Of a stretch of DNA of 64,000 nucleotides, positions 46,046 through 54,744 are shown piece by piece (position 1 is the first letter of the stretch; each line of letters opens with the position of its first letter). The position numbers and the translations under genes were made by a program. The notes under the pieces are model-generated. The model was not told the origin of the DNA. It was given only the letters and a program-made list of their open reading frames with translations, and ran no database searches. This DNA comes from Edaphobacter paludis (lineage in GTDB: Bacteria; Acidobacteriota; Terriglobia; Terriglobales; Acidobacteriaceae), in contig NZ_CP121194.1 of assembly GCF_039993895.1 (NCBI RefSeq), forward strand, positions 124,001-188,000, given 5' to 3'.

Positions 46046-46297
46046 ACAGACGGTGCTAGAGAGCCACAGACTACGATGAAGGACGCGGCTACAGCGGGCG
46101 AGGATAAGTCCTCACAAGTCGGTTTGTGGGAAGGTGTCTTATTCTCGAGTGACGGTTCAACTGATACGTTATCCGACACATGCCGGGCTTTCGTAGTAAA
46201 TTCCAAACGCAGGCGTCGTTAGCAGAGTTATAAGGCCGAATGGGAGCCGATTAGCAAGAGGAATTTGGATTTACACAGCAACCCCTACATATCGCGG

Positions 46298-46326
46298 TTG
46301 ACGTGAAATATAGCGCTTGATATAGT
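46298..46326 (+). promoter_or_regulatory. Sigma-70 promoter of the nrd operon
   Basis: TTGACG (46298-46303), 17-base spacer, TATAGT (46321-46326): close to consensus. The transcript would start near 46333, exactly at the 5' edge of the cobalamin riboswitch. The stretch 46046-46297 before it holds no gene and should include the divergent promoter of the minus-strand gene. Confidence 0.8.
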
Positions 46327-46332
46327 CGCTTT

Positions 46333-46510
46333 ACTTCACGGTACCCAATTGCAAGATTGGGTTTAATAGGGAATCCGGTGAGAATCCGGAACTGCCCCGC
46401 AGCGGTAAGCAGGAACGAACATCCCGTAAAAAAGCACTGGTCTGGTCTTCAATGACAGGCTGGGAAGCTGGGATCAGTAGGCGGCCTGCAAGTCCGAAGA
46501 CCTGCCGCGA
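46333..46510 (+). promoter_or_regulatory. Cobalamin (AdoCbl) riboswitch
   Basis: A B12 element with the conserved blocks in order: GGGAATCCGGTGAGAATCC (from 46369), CTGCCCCGCAGCGGTAA, CACTGG, CTGGGAAG, and the B12 box AGTCCGAAGACCTGCC at 46491-46506. It lies between the promoter and nrdA, about 115 bases before the ATG. In other bacteria such elements upstream of class I nrdAB switch the oxygen-dependent reductase off when B12 is plentiful and a class II enzyme can work. Confidence 0.93.
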
Positions 46511-46512
46511 GA

Positions 46513-46554
46513 TGTGCCGATATGGCGCAAATTTCACGCACCTCCGAGGGGAGG
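46513..46554 (+). promoter_or_regulatory. Probable expression platform of the riboswitch
   Basis: Two short hairpins follow the B12 box: TGTGCC/GGCGCA (46513-46529, one G-U pair) and CCTCC-GAGG-GGAGG (46541-46554). There is no T-tract, and the nrdA ribosome site is about 60 bases downstream, so the switching mechanism (Rho access, folding or translation) is not clear. Confidence 0.45.
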
Positions 46555-46623
46555 ATGGGGTGATCGGCGTTTGTCTCGGCGGTCCTTCCATCTGTGTCTT
46601 CCCGGAGCGAAAGGACCCTCCCC

Positions 46624-49017
46624 ATGGCTACTCTACAGACGACGCTCTCCGACCTCGATCCTCAATTTCCTGCTGCTGATGTTGTTCCTCAGATGCAGGT
46701 CCGCAAGCGCAGTGGCGCGTTGGAGCCGGTGGACGTCAATAAGATTGTCCGGGCGGTGGAGCGGTGCTGCCATGGACTTCCGCATGTCGATCCGATACGG
46801 GTGGCAAGTAAAACCATCGGCGGATTGTTCGATGGGGCTTCGACGCGTGAGCTCGATTCCATTTCGATTCAGACTGCGGCGGCACTGATTGCCGAGGAGC
46901 CGGAGTACTCGAAGCTGGCTGCGCGGCTCTTGCTGGTGACCATCTCGAAGGAAGTGAGCGGGCAGAATATTTATTCGTTCTCGCAGTCCATTGAGGTGGG
47001 CCATCGCGAGGGTGTGATCTCGAAGGACGCGGCGGAGTTTGTGGGCGCTAATGTGCGGAAGTTGAACAGCGCTATTGATGATCGCTTTTCGGACCGCTTC
47101 GAATACTTTGGACTGCGAACGGTGTATGACCGCTACCTGCTACGGCATCCGATCACACGGCAGGTGATTGAGACGCCGCAGCATTTCTTCATGCGGGTTT
47201 CAGCGGGACTCTCAGTGCGGGTGAACGAGGCGATTGAGTTCTACAAGCTGCTGGCTTCGCATGACTATATGCCGAGCTCACCGACCCTGTTCAACAGTGG
47301 GACGAAGCACTCGCAGATGTCGTCCTGCTATCTGCTGGATTCGCCGGCAGACTCGCTGGACGCGATCTATGACACGTATAAGCAGGTCGCACTGCTGTCG
47401 AAGTTCTCGGGCGGCATCGGACTTGCATTTCATCGCGTGCGCGCGGAGGGCTCGCTGATTCGAGCGACGAACGGCATCTCGAACGGCATTGTGCCGTGGC
47501 TGCGGACACTGGATTCTTCGGTGGCTGCGGTGAATCAGGGCGGCAAGCGCAAGGGCGCGTGCTGCGTATATCTGGAGCCGTGGCATGCGGACGTCGAATC
47601 GTTTCTGGAGATGCGCGACAACACTGGCGATGCCGCGCGGCGGACGTACAACCTGAATCTCGCGAACTGGATTCCGGACCTGTTCATGCGCCGCTCTGAT
47701 GAGGACGGCATGTGGTCGCTGTTCGATCCGAAGGATGTTCCACATCTGATGGACCTCTATGGCGAAGAGTTCGACAAAGCCTATGTGGAAGCTGAGGAAA
47801 AACAGCTTTATCGGCGGCAGGTGAAGGCCCGCGATCTCTACGCGCGCATGATGCGTACGCTGGCCGAGACCGGCAATGGATGGATGGTCTTCAAGGATGC
47901 CTGCAACATCAAGTGCAACCAGACGGGTGCCGCGGGTAATGTCGTTCATCTCTCGAATCTCTGCACGGAGATTACGGAGGTGACATCTTCAGAGGAGACG
48001 GCGGTGTGCAATCTTGGCTCGGTGAATCTTGCGCGTCATCTGACTGATGGTGCGTTCGATTTTGAGAAGCTCGCGGCGACAGTGCGCCATGCAGTGCCGA
48101 TGCTCGATCGCGTCATCGACATCAACTACTATCCCGTGACACAGGCCGCCGTGGCGAATAGCCGCTGGAGGCCAGTGGGGCTTGGCGTGATGGGGTTGCA
48201 GGATGTGTTCTTTCAACTGCGCATTCCCTTCGATTCGCCGGAGGCGCGGATGCTCTCGGCGAAGATTCAGGAGGAGATTTATTTTCATGCGCTGAGCGCC
48301 TCGTGCGATCTGGCAGAGCAGCATGGGCCTCACGCCGCATTCCATGAGACGCGGGCGGCGAAGGGCAAGTTCCAATTTGAGTTATGGGACGTCATGCCGG
48401 CGGAGAAAGAGCGGTGGGAGCTGTTGCGCGAGCGGATGAAGACAGTTGGGCTGCGCAACTCGCTGCTGATTGCCATTGCGCCTACGGCGACGATTGCTTC
48501 CATTGTTGGATGCTACGAGTGCATCGAACCGCAGATCTCCAACATCTTCAAGCGTGAGACGCTCTCGGGCGAGTTCATGCAGATCAACAAATACCTCGTG
48601 ACCGAGTTGCAGCAGCTCGGGCTATGGTCGGAAGAGGTTCGCTCGCGGATCAAGATGGCCGAGGGCTCGATTCAGAAGATTGCTGAGATTCCCGAGGAGT
48701 TGAAGCTGATCTATCGCACTGTATGGGAGATGCCAATGCGAGCGCTGATCGATATGGCGGCGGAGCGAGGCGCTTACATCGACCAGAGCCAATCGCTGAA
48801 TCTCTTTGCGGAGTCGCCGAACATTGGGCGGCTGAGCTCGATGTATATGTATGCGTGGAAGCGCGGCATCAAGACGACATACTATCTGCGTTCCCGGCCG
48901 GCCACGAAGATTGCAAAGACTACGGTTGCCGTTGGTAACCGCGTGGACCTACAAGCGACGGCGAGCGCAATAAGCTGCTCGCTCGATAACCCCGAGTCCT
49001 GTGAGGCTTGCCAGTAA
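46624..49017 (+). CDS. nrdA: Class I ribonucleotide reductase, alpha subunit
   Basis: 797-residue catalytic R1 subunit, which reduces ribonucleotides to deoxyribonucleotides. An N-terminal ATP-cone (VRKRSGALEPVDVNKIVRAV) gives allosteric activity control. Active-site residues are visible: redox Cys235 (SSCYLLD) and Cys462 (AVCNLGSVNL), and the radical-site NLCTE (Asn445, Cys447, Glu449). The C-terminal tail has CEACQ for reduction by thioredoxin-like partners. ATG 46624 with AAGGA upstream is preferred to GTG 46594. It is controlled by a cobalamin riboswitch in its leader. nrdB follows after 15 bases. Confidence 0.95.
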   Translation: MATLQTTLSDLDPQFPAADVVPQMQVRKRSGALEPVDVNKIVRAVERCCHGLPHVDPIRVASKTIGGLFDGASTRELDSISIQTAAALIAEEPEYSKLAARLLLVTISKEVSGQNIYSFSQSIEVGHREGVISKDAAEFVGANVRKLNSAIDDRFSDRFEYFGLRTVYDRYLLRHPITRQVIETPQHFFMRVSAGLSVRVNEAIEFYKLLASHDYMPSSPTLFNSGTKHSQMSSCYLLDSPADSLDAIYDTYKQVALLSKFSGGIGLAFHRVRAEGSLIRATNGISNGIVPWLRTLDSSVAAVNQGGKRKGACCVYLEPWHADVESFLEMRDNTGDAARRTYNLNLANWIPDLFMRRSDEDGMWSLFDPKDVPHLMDLYGEEFDKAYVEAEEKQLYRRQVKARDLYARMMRTLAETGNGWMVFKDACNIKCNQTGAAGNVVHLSNLCTEITEVTSSEETAVCNLGSVNLARHLTDGAFDFEKLAATVRHAVPMLDRVIDINYYPVTQAAVANSRWRPVGLGVMGLQDVFFQLRIPFDSPEARMLSAKIQEEIYFHALSASCDLAEQHGPHAAFHETRAAKGKFQFELWDVMPAEKERWELLRERMKTVGLRNSLLIAIAPTATIASIVGCYECIEPQISNIFKRETLSGEFMQINKYLVTELQQLGLWSEEVRSRIKMAEGSIQKIAEIPEELKLIYRTVWEMPMRALIDMAAERGAYIDQSQSLNLFAESPNIGRLSSMYMYAWKRGIKTTYYLRSRPATKIAKTTVAVGNRVDLQATASAISCSLDNPESCEACQ

Positions 49018-49032
49018 AGGCGAAAAATAACT

Positions 49033-50052
49033 ATGTCAACGAAAGCACCCAGTTCCATTCTCGATCCCGGCTTGTCACTTACGCTGCGGCCAATGCAGTA
49101 TCCGATCTTCTTTGAGATGTTCAAGGATGGAATAAAAAATACGTGGACAGTGGAAGAGGTCGACTTTTCGACTGATCTTGTCGACCTGCGTTCGCGACTA
49201 ACTCCCGCGGAGATTCATCTGATTCAGCGGCTTGTTGCGTTCTTTGCGACGGGAGATTCGATTGTTTCCAACAACCTTGTCCTGAATCTTTACAAGCACA
49301 TCAACTCACCGGAGGCGCGGCTGTATCTGTCGCGACAACTGTACGAAGAGGCCGTGCATGTTCAGTTTTATCTCACGTTGCTGGACAACTATGTTCCCGA
49401 CCCGGACGCGCGGGCGGCTGCATTTGCGGCTGTCGAGAACATTCCTTCAATCACGAAGAAGGCGCAGTTCTGCATGCGATGGATGGATTCGATCCAGAAG
49501 CTAGACGAGCTGCGCACGCCGGAGGAGCAGAAGCAGTTTGTGCTCAACCTGATATGTTTTGCCGGATGCATCGAAGGCCTGTTCTTCTTTGCGGCGTTTG
49601 CTTATGTGTATTTTCTGCGGTCCCGTGGATTGCTCAATGGACTCGCCGCGGGAACGAACTGGGTATTTCGTGATGAGAGCTGTCATCTGGAGTTTGCGTT
49701 CGAAGTAGTGAACGTCGTGCGGACTCAGCACCCGGAGCTGTTTGATGCGGCGCTGGAGGCAGACGTGGTGATAATGATGAAGGATGCGGTGGAGTGCGAG
49801 TTGCAGTTTGCCGAAGACTTGCTATCCGGCGGCGTTGCGGGTCTGTCGGTGCGCGAGATGCGGCAGTATCTGGAGTATGTGGCGGACTCCCGCGTCGTGC
49901 GGTTGGGGATGAAGCCGATCTTCGGTTCGAAGAATCCGTTCGCGTTTATGGAGCTGCAGGACGTGCAGGAGCTGGCAAACTTCTTCGAGCGCCGGGTCTC
50001 TGCGTATCAGGTTGCGGTCGCCGGTGAAGTCGCCTTCCACGATGACTTCTAG
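49033..50052 (+). CDS. nrdB: Class I ribonucleotide reductase, beta subunit
   Basis: 339-residue R2 subunit housing the dinuclear metal centre. Ligands can be read off: Asp75, Glu106 and His109 (EEAVHVQFY), Glu181 (GCIEGLFFF), and Glu215 with His218 (ESCHLEF). Tyr113, four residues after His109, is the radical tyrosine, so this is a tyrosyl-radical enzyme and not a class Ic type with Phe or Val there. The C-terminus FHDDF suits docking to R1. It is co-transcribed with nrdA under the riboswitch and ends at a very strong hairpin. No nrdR or nrdS follows. Confidence 0.95.
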   Translation: MSTKAPSSILDPGLSLTLRPMQYPIFFEMFKDGIKNTWTVEEVDFSTDLVDLRSRLTPAEIHLIQRLVAFFATGDSIVSNNLVLNLYKHINSPEARLYLSRQLYEEAVHVQFYLTLLDNYVPDPDARAAAFAAVENIPSITKKAQFCMRWMDSIQKLDELRTPEEQKQFVLNLICFAGCIEGLFFFAAFAYVYFLRSRGLLNGLAAGTNWVFRDESCHLEFAFEVVNVVRTQHPELFDAALEADVVIMMKDAVECELQFAEDLLSGGVAGLSVREMRQYLEYVADSRVVRLGMKPIFGSKNPFAFMELQDVQELANFFERRVSAYQVAVAGEVAFHDDF

Positions 50053-50058
50053 TTTGCA

Positions 50059-50092
50059 GCAGACACCGCTATCTCTGGATAGCGGTGTCTGC
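50059..50092. terminator. Strong hairpin between convergent nrdB and efflux operon
   Basis: Perfect 15-base arms GCAGACACCGCTATC (50059-50073) and GATAGCGGTGTCTGC (50078-50092) with a 4-base loop. The hairpin overlaps the stop and last codons of the minus-strand outer-membrane factor. There is no T-tract on either side, so termination may need Rho or rely on the stem alone. Confidence 0.7.
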
Positions 50093-51601
50093 AGGGCTGG
50101 GCTTTGCGGAGACCTGGGACGGCGTGGGGAGCTGTGTTCTGTCCCATCCTCCACCGAGCGCCTGGATCAATTGCACTGAGGAGGTCATTGCCTGAGTGCG
50201 CAGTGTGGTCAGTGTCTGCTGATCGTTGAGCAACGTGGTCTGCGCTGTGACCACGTTGATATAGGGATCGATGCCAGTCTGGTATTTTGCGGTTTCGAGC
50301 GTGACGAATTGTTCGGCGGACTGCTCGGCTTCCTGCTGCTTGAGAATTTGTTGCGAGAGGATGCGGACAGAGGCGAGGGAGTCTTCGACCTGCTGGAAGG
50401 CAGTGAGAACAGTCTCGCGATAGGTGGCCACATCGGCGTTGTAAGTGGCCGTGTATTGCTGGACGGTGGCGCGGCGCAGTCCGGCATCGTAGAGGGTCTC
50501 GGAGAGCGATGGGCCAATCGACCAGAAGCGGCTGGGCCAATCGAAGAAATGTTTGAAGGTTGAGCTTTCAAAGCCGCCAGAGGCACTGAGGACAAGGTTG
50601 GGATAGAAGGCGGCGTCGGCGATGCCGATCTGCGCGTTGGCCGAAGCCATAGCGCGCTCGGAGGCAGCGATGTCGGGGCGGCGTTCGAGAAGTTGCGACG
50701 GCATACCAATTGGGATGGCGGGCGGTTTGGTTTTGAGCGCTTTGATGGTGACAGAAAAGCTGGATGGGTTTGCGCCGATGAGGACTGCGATGGCGTGCTC
50801 ATACTGCGCGCGAAGGACGCCAATGTTGACAGCCAGGGATTCGGCATTCTGGAGGGTGTTTTGCGCTTCGACTACAAGGAGCTGGTCTCCGATTCCCGTC
50901 TCGTAGCGAGCGCGGTTGTAGTCCAGTGCCTTTTGGTCGGCTGCGATGGTGGCTGTATAGAGCTCTTGCAGAGCGTCCTGACCGCGGAGCTGGAAGAAGA
51001 AGAGCGCGAGGTTGGCCTGCTCGGTGAGGCGCTCGTTCTCGAGGTCGGCGGCGCTCAGTTGTGCCTGGAACTGATATTCGCTGACGGTGTTGCGGATGCG
51101 GCCCCAGAGATCAGGTTCCCAGGAGACGTCGAAGGGCAGAGAGGTGAGGGTGCTTTGCGATCCGGCGTTTACGGAGGAGCCGTTTGTTCCTGTAGAGTTC
51201 TTCAGATTGGCCGAGGAGCGGGAACGCTGGTAGGACGGCCCGAGACTCGCGGTGGGGAAGAGTTGCGCATGGGCCTCGCGGACGATGGCGCGAGCTGCCA
51301 TGAAATTCTGAAAGTAGACTTTGATGTTCTGGTTGTTGATGTTGAGCTGGTCTTCGAGCGCGTTTAGTTCGGGATCGTTGTAGATCTCCCACCATTTGCC
51401 GTGGAGCATGGCATCCTGCGGCTCCGCGACCTTCCAGCCATCGGTGTCCTTGAACTGAGTTGGTGACTCTTTATAGGAGATCGGCGGGGCCTGCGCTGTG
51501 GCCGGGGGTGTGTGGTATTTCGGGCCGACGCGACAGCCGGTAAGAAGCACAGCTGCTGCGATGGCGGGATAGATGGCGGCTTTGAATCGAAGAGTAGTCA
51601 T
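50069..51601 (-). CDS. RND efflux outer-membrane factor (OprM/NodT family)
   Basis: 510-residue outer-membrane channel lipoprotein of the TolC-like OprM/NodT family. The lipobox is AVLLTGC near residue 23, followed by VGPKYHTPP, the typical start of the mature protein. Two homologous outer-membrane-efflux domains follow, with AHAQLFPTASLGPSYQRS, DVSWEPDLWGRIRN, LLERRPDIAASERAMASANA, GIADAAFYPNLVLSASGGF and AAFQQVED-like TAFQQVEDSLASVR. It is the last gene of the adaptor-permease-permease-channel operon, 23 bases after the second permease. Confidence 0.92.
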   Translation of the reverse strand: MTTLRFKAAIYPAIAAAVLLTGCRVGPKYHTPPATAQAPPISYKESPTQFKDTDGWKVAEPQDAMLHGKWWEIYNDPELNALEDQLNINNQNIKVYFQNFMAARAIVREAHAQLFPTASLGPSYQRSRSSANLKNSTGTNGSSVNAGSQSTLTSLPFDVSWEPDLWGRIRNTVSEYQFQAQLSAADLENERLTEQANLALFFFQLRGQDALQELYTATIAADQKALDYNRARYETGIGDQLLVVEAQNTLQNAESLAVNIGVLRAQYEHAIAVLIGANPSSFSVTIKALKTKPPAIPIGMPSQLLERRPDIAASERAMASANAQIGIADAAFYPNLVLSASGGFESSTFKHFFDWPSRFWSIGPSLSETLYDAGLRRATVQQYTATYNADVATYRETVLTAFQQVEDSLASVRILSQQILKQQEAEQSAEQFVTLETAKYQTGIDPYINVVTAQTTLLNDQQTLTTLRTQAMTSSVQLIQALGGGWDRTQLPTPSQVSAKPSPADTAIQR

Positions 51602-51624
51602 AGTTTTAGACCGTAATGCTCGTA

Positions 51625-54600
51625 CTAATCTGTTGCAGGGGTTGGGCTGGCCGCAGGGTGAAAGGCGCCATGTTTTCTGCCCTGGATGCGAAGACGAATG
51701 CGATCGAGAGTGAGATAGACAACGGGTGTGGTGTAGAGCGTGAGGAGCTGGCTCACCAGCAGGCCTCCTACGATCGTGATGCCAAGTGGGCGGCGAAGCT
51801 CGGAGCCCATGCCGGTCCCAAAGGCCAGAGGGATAGCTCCGAACATAGCGGCGGTCGTAGTCATCAGGATGGGGCGGAATCGCAGCATACAGGCTTCAAA
51901 GATAGCTTCCTCAGGATTCATTCCTTGTTCGCGTTCGGCCTGGAGGGCAAAGTCGATCATCATGATGGCGTTCTTTTTAACGATGCCGATCAGCAAGACG
52001 ATGCCGATGATGGAGATGACGTTGAGGTCCTCGTGGAAGAGGAGAAGAGCGAGCATCGCGCCGACGCTGGCCGAGGGCAGCGTCGAGAGAATGGTGATGG
52101 GATGCACGAGGCTTTCATAAAGGATGCCGAGTACGATGTAGACCGCGAAGATGGCGGTCAGGACGAGCATCGGCTCACTGCCGAGAGAATCCTGATAGGC
52201 CTGCAGCGTACCGGCGAAGAAGCCGTGGACGGTGGAGGGAATCCCCATTCGCTCCTGCATCTGGTCGATAGCGAGCGTCGCGTCGCTGAGCGAGACGCCG
52301 GGCGCGAGATTGAACGAGATGGTGTTTGAAGGGAAGAGGCCGGTGTGGGGCAGATCCAGGGGAATGGTGTCCGCGTGGTACGTAGCCATCGTGGTAATGG
52401 GTGCGTTGGCGGTTGCTGTCAGGTTGGTGCTTCGGCCAGAACGCAGGTAGATATTTTTGAGGCCTTCGGGGCTTTGCCAGTATTGTGGGGCGACCTCAAG
52501 GACGACGTAGTACTGGTTGAGCTGCGTGTAGATAACAGAGACTTCAGATTGACCGAAGGCGCTGTAGAGAGACGAGTCAAGGGACTGAGCAGTCTGGCCT
52601 AAACTTGCAGCCTTGACGCGATCGTAGTGCACCAGGATATCCAGGCCGCCGTTCTGCTGATCGCTGTTGACGTCCTGCAAGCCAGGCAGGTGTTTCATCT
52701 GGGCAAGGACGAGCGGGCCCCATTTTGCCAGGTCGGCGATGTTGTCCGCCTGCAGGGTGTACTGGTAGAGTGCCGCGCTGGAGCGCCCGCCGATGCGAAG
52801 ATCTTGTGAGGCCTGGAGAAAAGTCGAAGCTCCGGTAAGTTTATTCAGCTTGGGGCGAAGGCGATTGATCACTTCGGGAGCGCCAATCTTGCGAACGTCG
52901 AGCGGCTTGAGCGTGATGTAGACGAAGCCGGTGTTGCCGCCGCCGGTGAATGCGATCACGGTCTGCACGGCAGGGTCTTTCATCACGACATCTTCTACCT
53001 GCTTTGTGGCGGAGTCCATCGCAGGAAAAGATGCGTCCTGCGGGCCCTGGATTCCTCCGGCGATTGCGCCGGTATCCTGCTGAGGGAAGAAGCCCTTGGG
53101 GATTTTGATGACGATGGCAACGTTGAGAAGGATGGTCAGGAAGAGGACCGTCAGGGTGAGGCCGGGATTTTCCAGGACCCAGTGGAGGCTGCGGCGATAG
53201 AGCGACAGCACCCACTCGAAGAACCGCTCATTGGCCAGGTAGAGGCGGCCATGCTTTTGTTTGTGCTCGTCTTTGAGGATGTACGCGCACATGGTAGGCG
53301 TAGTGGTGAGAGAGATGACCATCGAAACGAGGATGGCAGTAGAGAGAGTGATGGCAAATTCACGAAAGAGGCGGCCAACGATTCCGCCCATGAGAATCAG
53401 CGGAATGAATACCGCGATGAGCGAGAAGCTGATGGACATCACGGTGAAGCCGATCTCCTGGGCACCCTTCAAGGTGGCGGCAAAAGCACCCATTCCGGCT
53501 TCAAGATGGCGGGTGATGTTCTCCATGACGACAATGGCGTCGTCGACGACGAAGCCGGTAGAGATGGTGAGTGCCATCAGCGACAGGTTGTCGATGCTGT
53601 AACCGCAGAGATACATGACTGCCAGCGTGCCGATGAGAGAGACGGGGACGGCAACAGCGGGGATCAGCGTGGAACGGACATTGCGAAGAAAGACGAAGAC
53701 GACCAGGATGACGAGAACAATCGAAAGCATCAGCGTCCACTCAACATCGTGGACCGAAGCCCGGATGGTCGTGGTGCGGTCGAGCATGACGGTGATATCG
53801 ATCCCCTGTGGAATCGAAGCCTTCATGGAAGGAATCGATTCCAGGATTCGATCGTTAGTGTCGATGATATTTGCGCCGGGCTGGCGGTGGATGATGATGT
53901 TGATGGCGCGTTTGCCGTTGAGGTATCCGCCGTTACGGATGTTCTCCACGGAGTCGATGACGTCCGCGACGTCGGACAGATGGATGGCTGCACCATTCTT
54001 ATAGCCGACGATGAGGGGCTTGTAATCCGCGGCCTTCGAGATCTGATCATTGGCCAGAATGTCCGCGGTGATATTGCCGTCGGTGATCTGACCTTTAGCA
54101 AGAGCGGAGTTCTGTAAGCTGAGCTGCGACTGAAGATTCGCCATGGTGAGGCCATAGCTTGCAAGCTTGGTGGGGTTGACCTCGACGCGAACGGAAGGAA
54201 GCGCTCCGCCGCCAACATTGACCTGACCGACGCCCTCGATCTGGGACAGCTTCTGTTGAAGGACTGTCGAGGCCTCATCGTAGACTTTGCCCGGATCGTA
54301 CTTATCGGACGTAAGAGTCAGGATCATGATCGCGGCGTCCGCCGGGTTAACCTTGCGATAGGTGGGATTTCCCGGAAGGTTGGCAGGGAGATACGTCCGG
54401 GCCGCGTTAATGGCCGCCTGGACATCGCGTGCGGCCCCGTCGATATTACGGCTCAAGTCGAACTGGATGGTGATCTGTGTCGAGCCGAGACTACTTGAAG
54501 AGGTCATCTCGGTGACACCGGCGATATGGCCGAACTGCCGTTCGAGCGGTGTGGCCACGGACGAGGCCATGATCTCCGCGCTGGCTCCCGGGAGACCTGC

Positions 54601-54744
54601 GTTGACGGAAATGGTAGGAAAATCAACCTGAGGCAGGGGCGATACAGGAAGTACAGTGAACGCAATTCCACCGACGACCGCAATAGCGATAGTAAGCAGA
54701 GTCGTGGCCACAGGCCGGTGGATGAAGGGAGCTGAAATGTTCAT
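51625..54744 (-). CDS. mdtC: RND multidrug efflux permease, MdtC/MuxC-like
   Basis: 1039-residue inner-membrane RND transporter of the HAE1 family, second permease of an MdtABC/MuxABC-type system. It starts NISAPFIHRPVATTLLTIAI, has twelve helices and two large periplasmic loops. The helix 4 motif includes GFVVDDAIVVMENITRHLE with the proton-relay Asp pair. The C-terminal half has SIIGIVLLIGIVKKNAIMMIDFAL. It overlaps the upstream permease by four bases (ATGA). Length is normal. In this family two different permeases form a heterotrimer, and one usually carries the drug path. Confidence 0.92.
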   Translation of the reverse strand: MNISAPFIHRPVATTLLTIAIAVVGGIAFTVLPVSPLPQVDFPTISVNAGLPGASAEIMASSVATPLERQFGHIAGVTEMTSSSSLGSTQITIQFDLSRNIDGAARDVQAAINAARTYLPANLPGNPTYRKVNPADAAIMILTLTSDKYDPGKVYDEASTVLQQKLSQIEGVGQVNVGGGALPSVRVEVNPTKLASYGLTMANLQSQLSLQNSALAKGQITDGNITADILANDQISKAADYKPLIVGYKNGAAIHLSDVADVIDSVENIRNGGYLNGKRAINIIIHRQPGANIIDTNDRILESIPSMKASIPQGIDITVMLDRTTTIRASVHDVEWTLMLSIVLVILVVFVFLRNVRSTLIPAVAVPVSLIGTLAVMYLCGYSIDNLSLMALTISTGFVVDDAIVVMENITRHLEAGMGAFAATLKGAQEIGFTVMSISFSLIAVFIPLILMGGIVGRLFREFAITLSTAILVSMVISLTTTPTMCAYILKDEHKQKHGRLYLANERFFEWVLSLYRRSLHWVLENPGLTLTVLFLTILLNVAIVIKIPKGFFPQQDTGAIAGGIQGPQDASFPAMDSATKQVEDVVMKDPAVQTVIAFTGGGNTGFVYITLKPLDVRKIGAPEVINRLRPKLNKLTGASTFLQASQDLRIGGRSSAALYQYTLQADNIADLAKWGPLVLAQMKHLPGLQDVNSDQQNGGLDILVHYDRVKAASLGQTAQSLDSSLYSAFGQSEVSVIYTQLNQYYVVLEVAPQYWQSPEGLKNIYLRSGRSTNLTATANAPITTMATYHADTIPLDLPHTGLFPSNTISFNLAPGVSLSDATLAIDQMQERMGIPSTVHGFFAGTLQAYQDSLGSEPMLVLTAIFAVYIVLGILYESLVHPITILSTLPSASVGAMLALLLFHEDLNVISIIGIVLLIGIVKKNAIMMIDFALQAEREQGMNPEEAIFEACMLRFRPILMTTTAAMFGAIPLAFGTGMGSELRRPLGITIVGGLLVSQLLTLYTTPVVYLTLDRIRLRIQGRKHGAFHPAASPTPATD

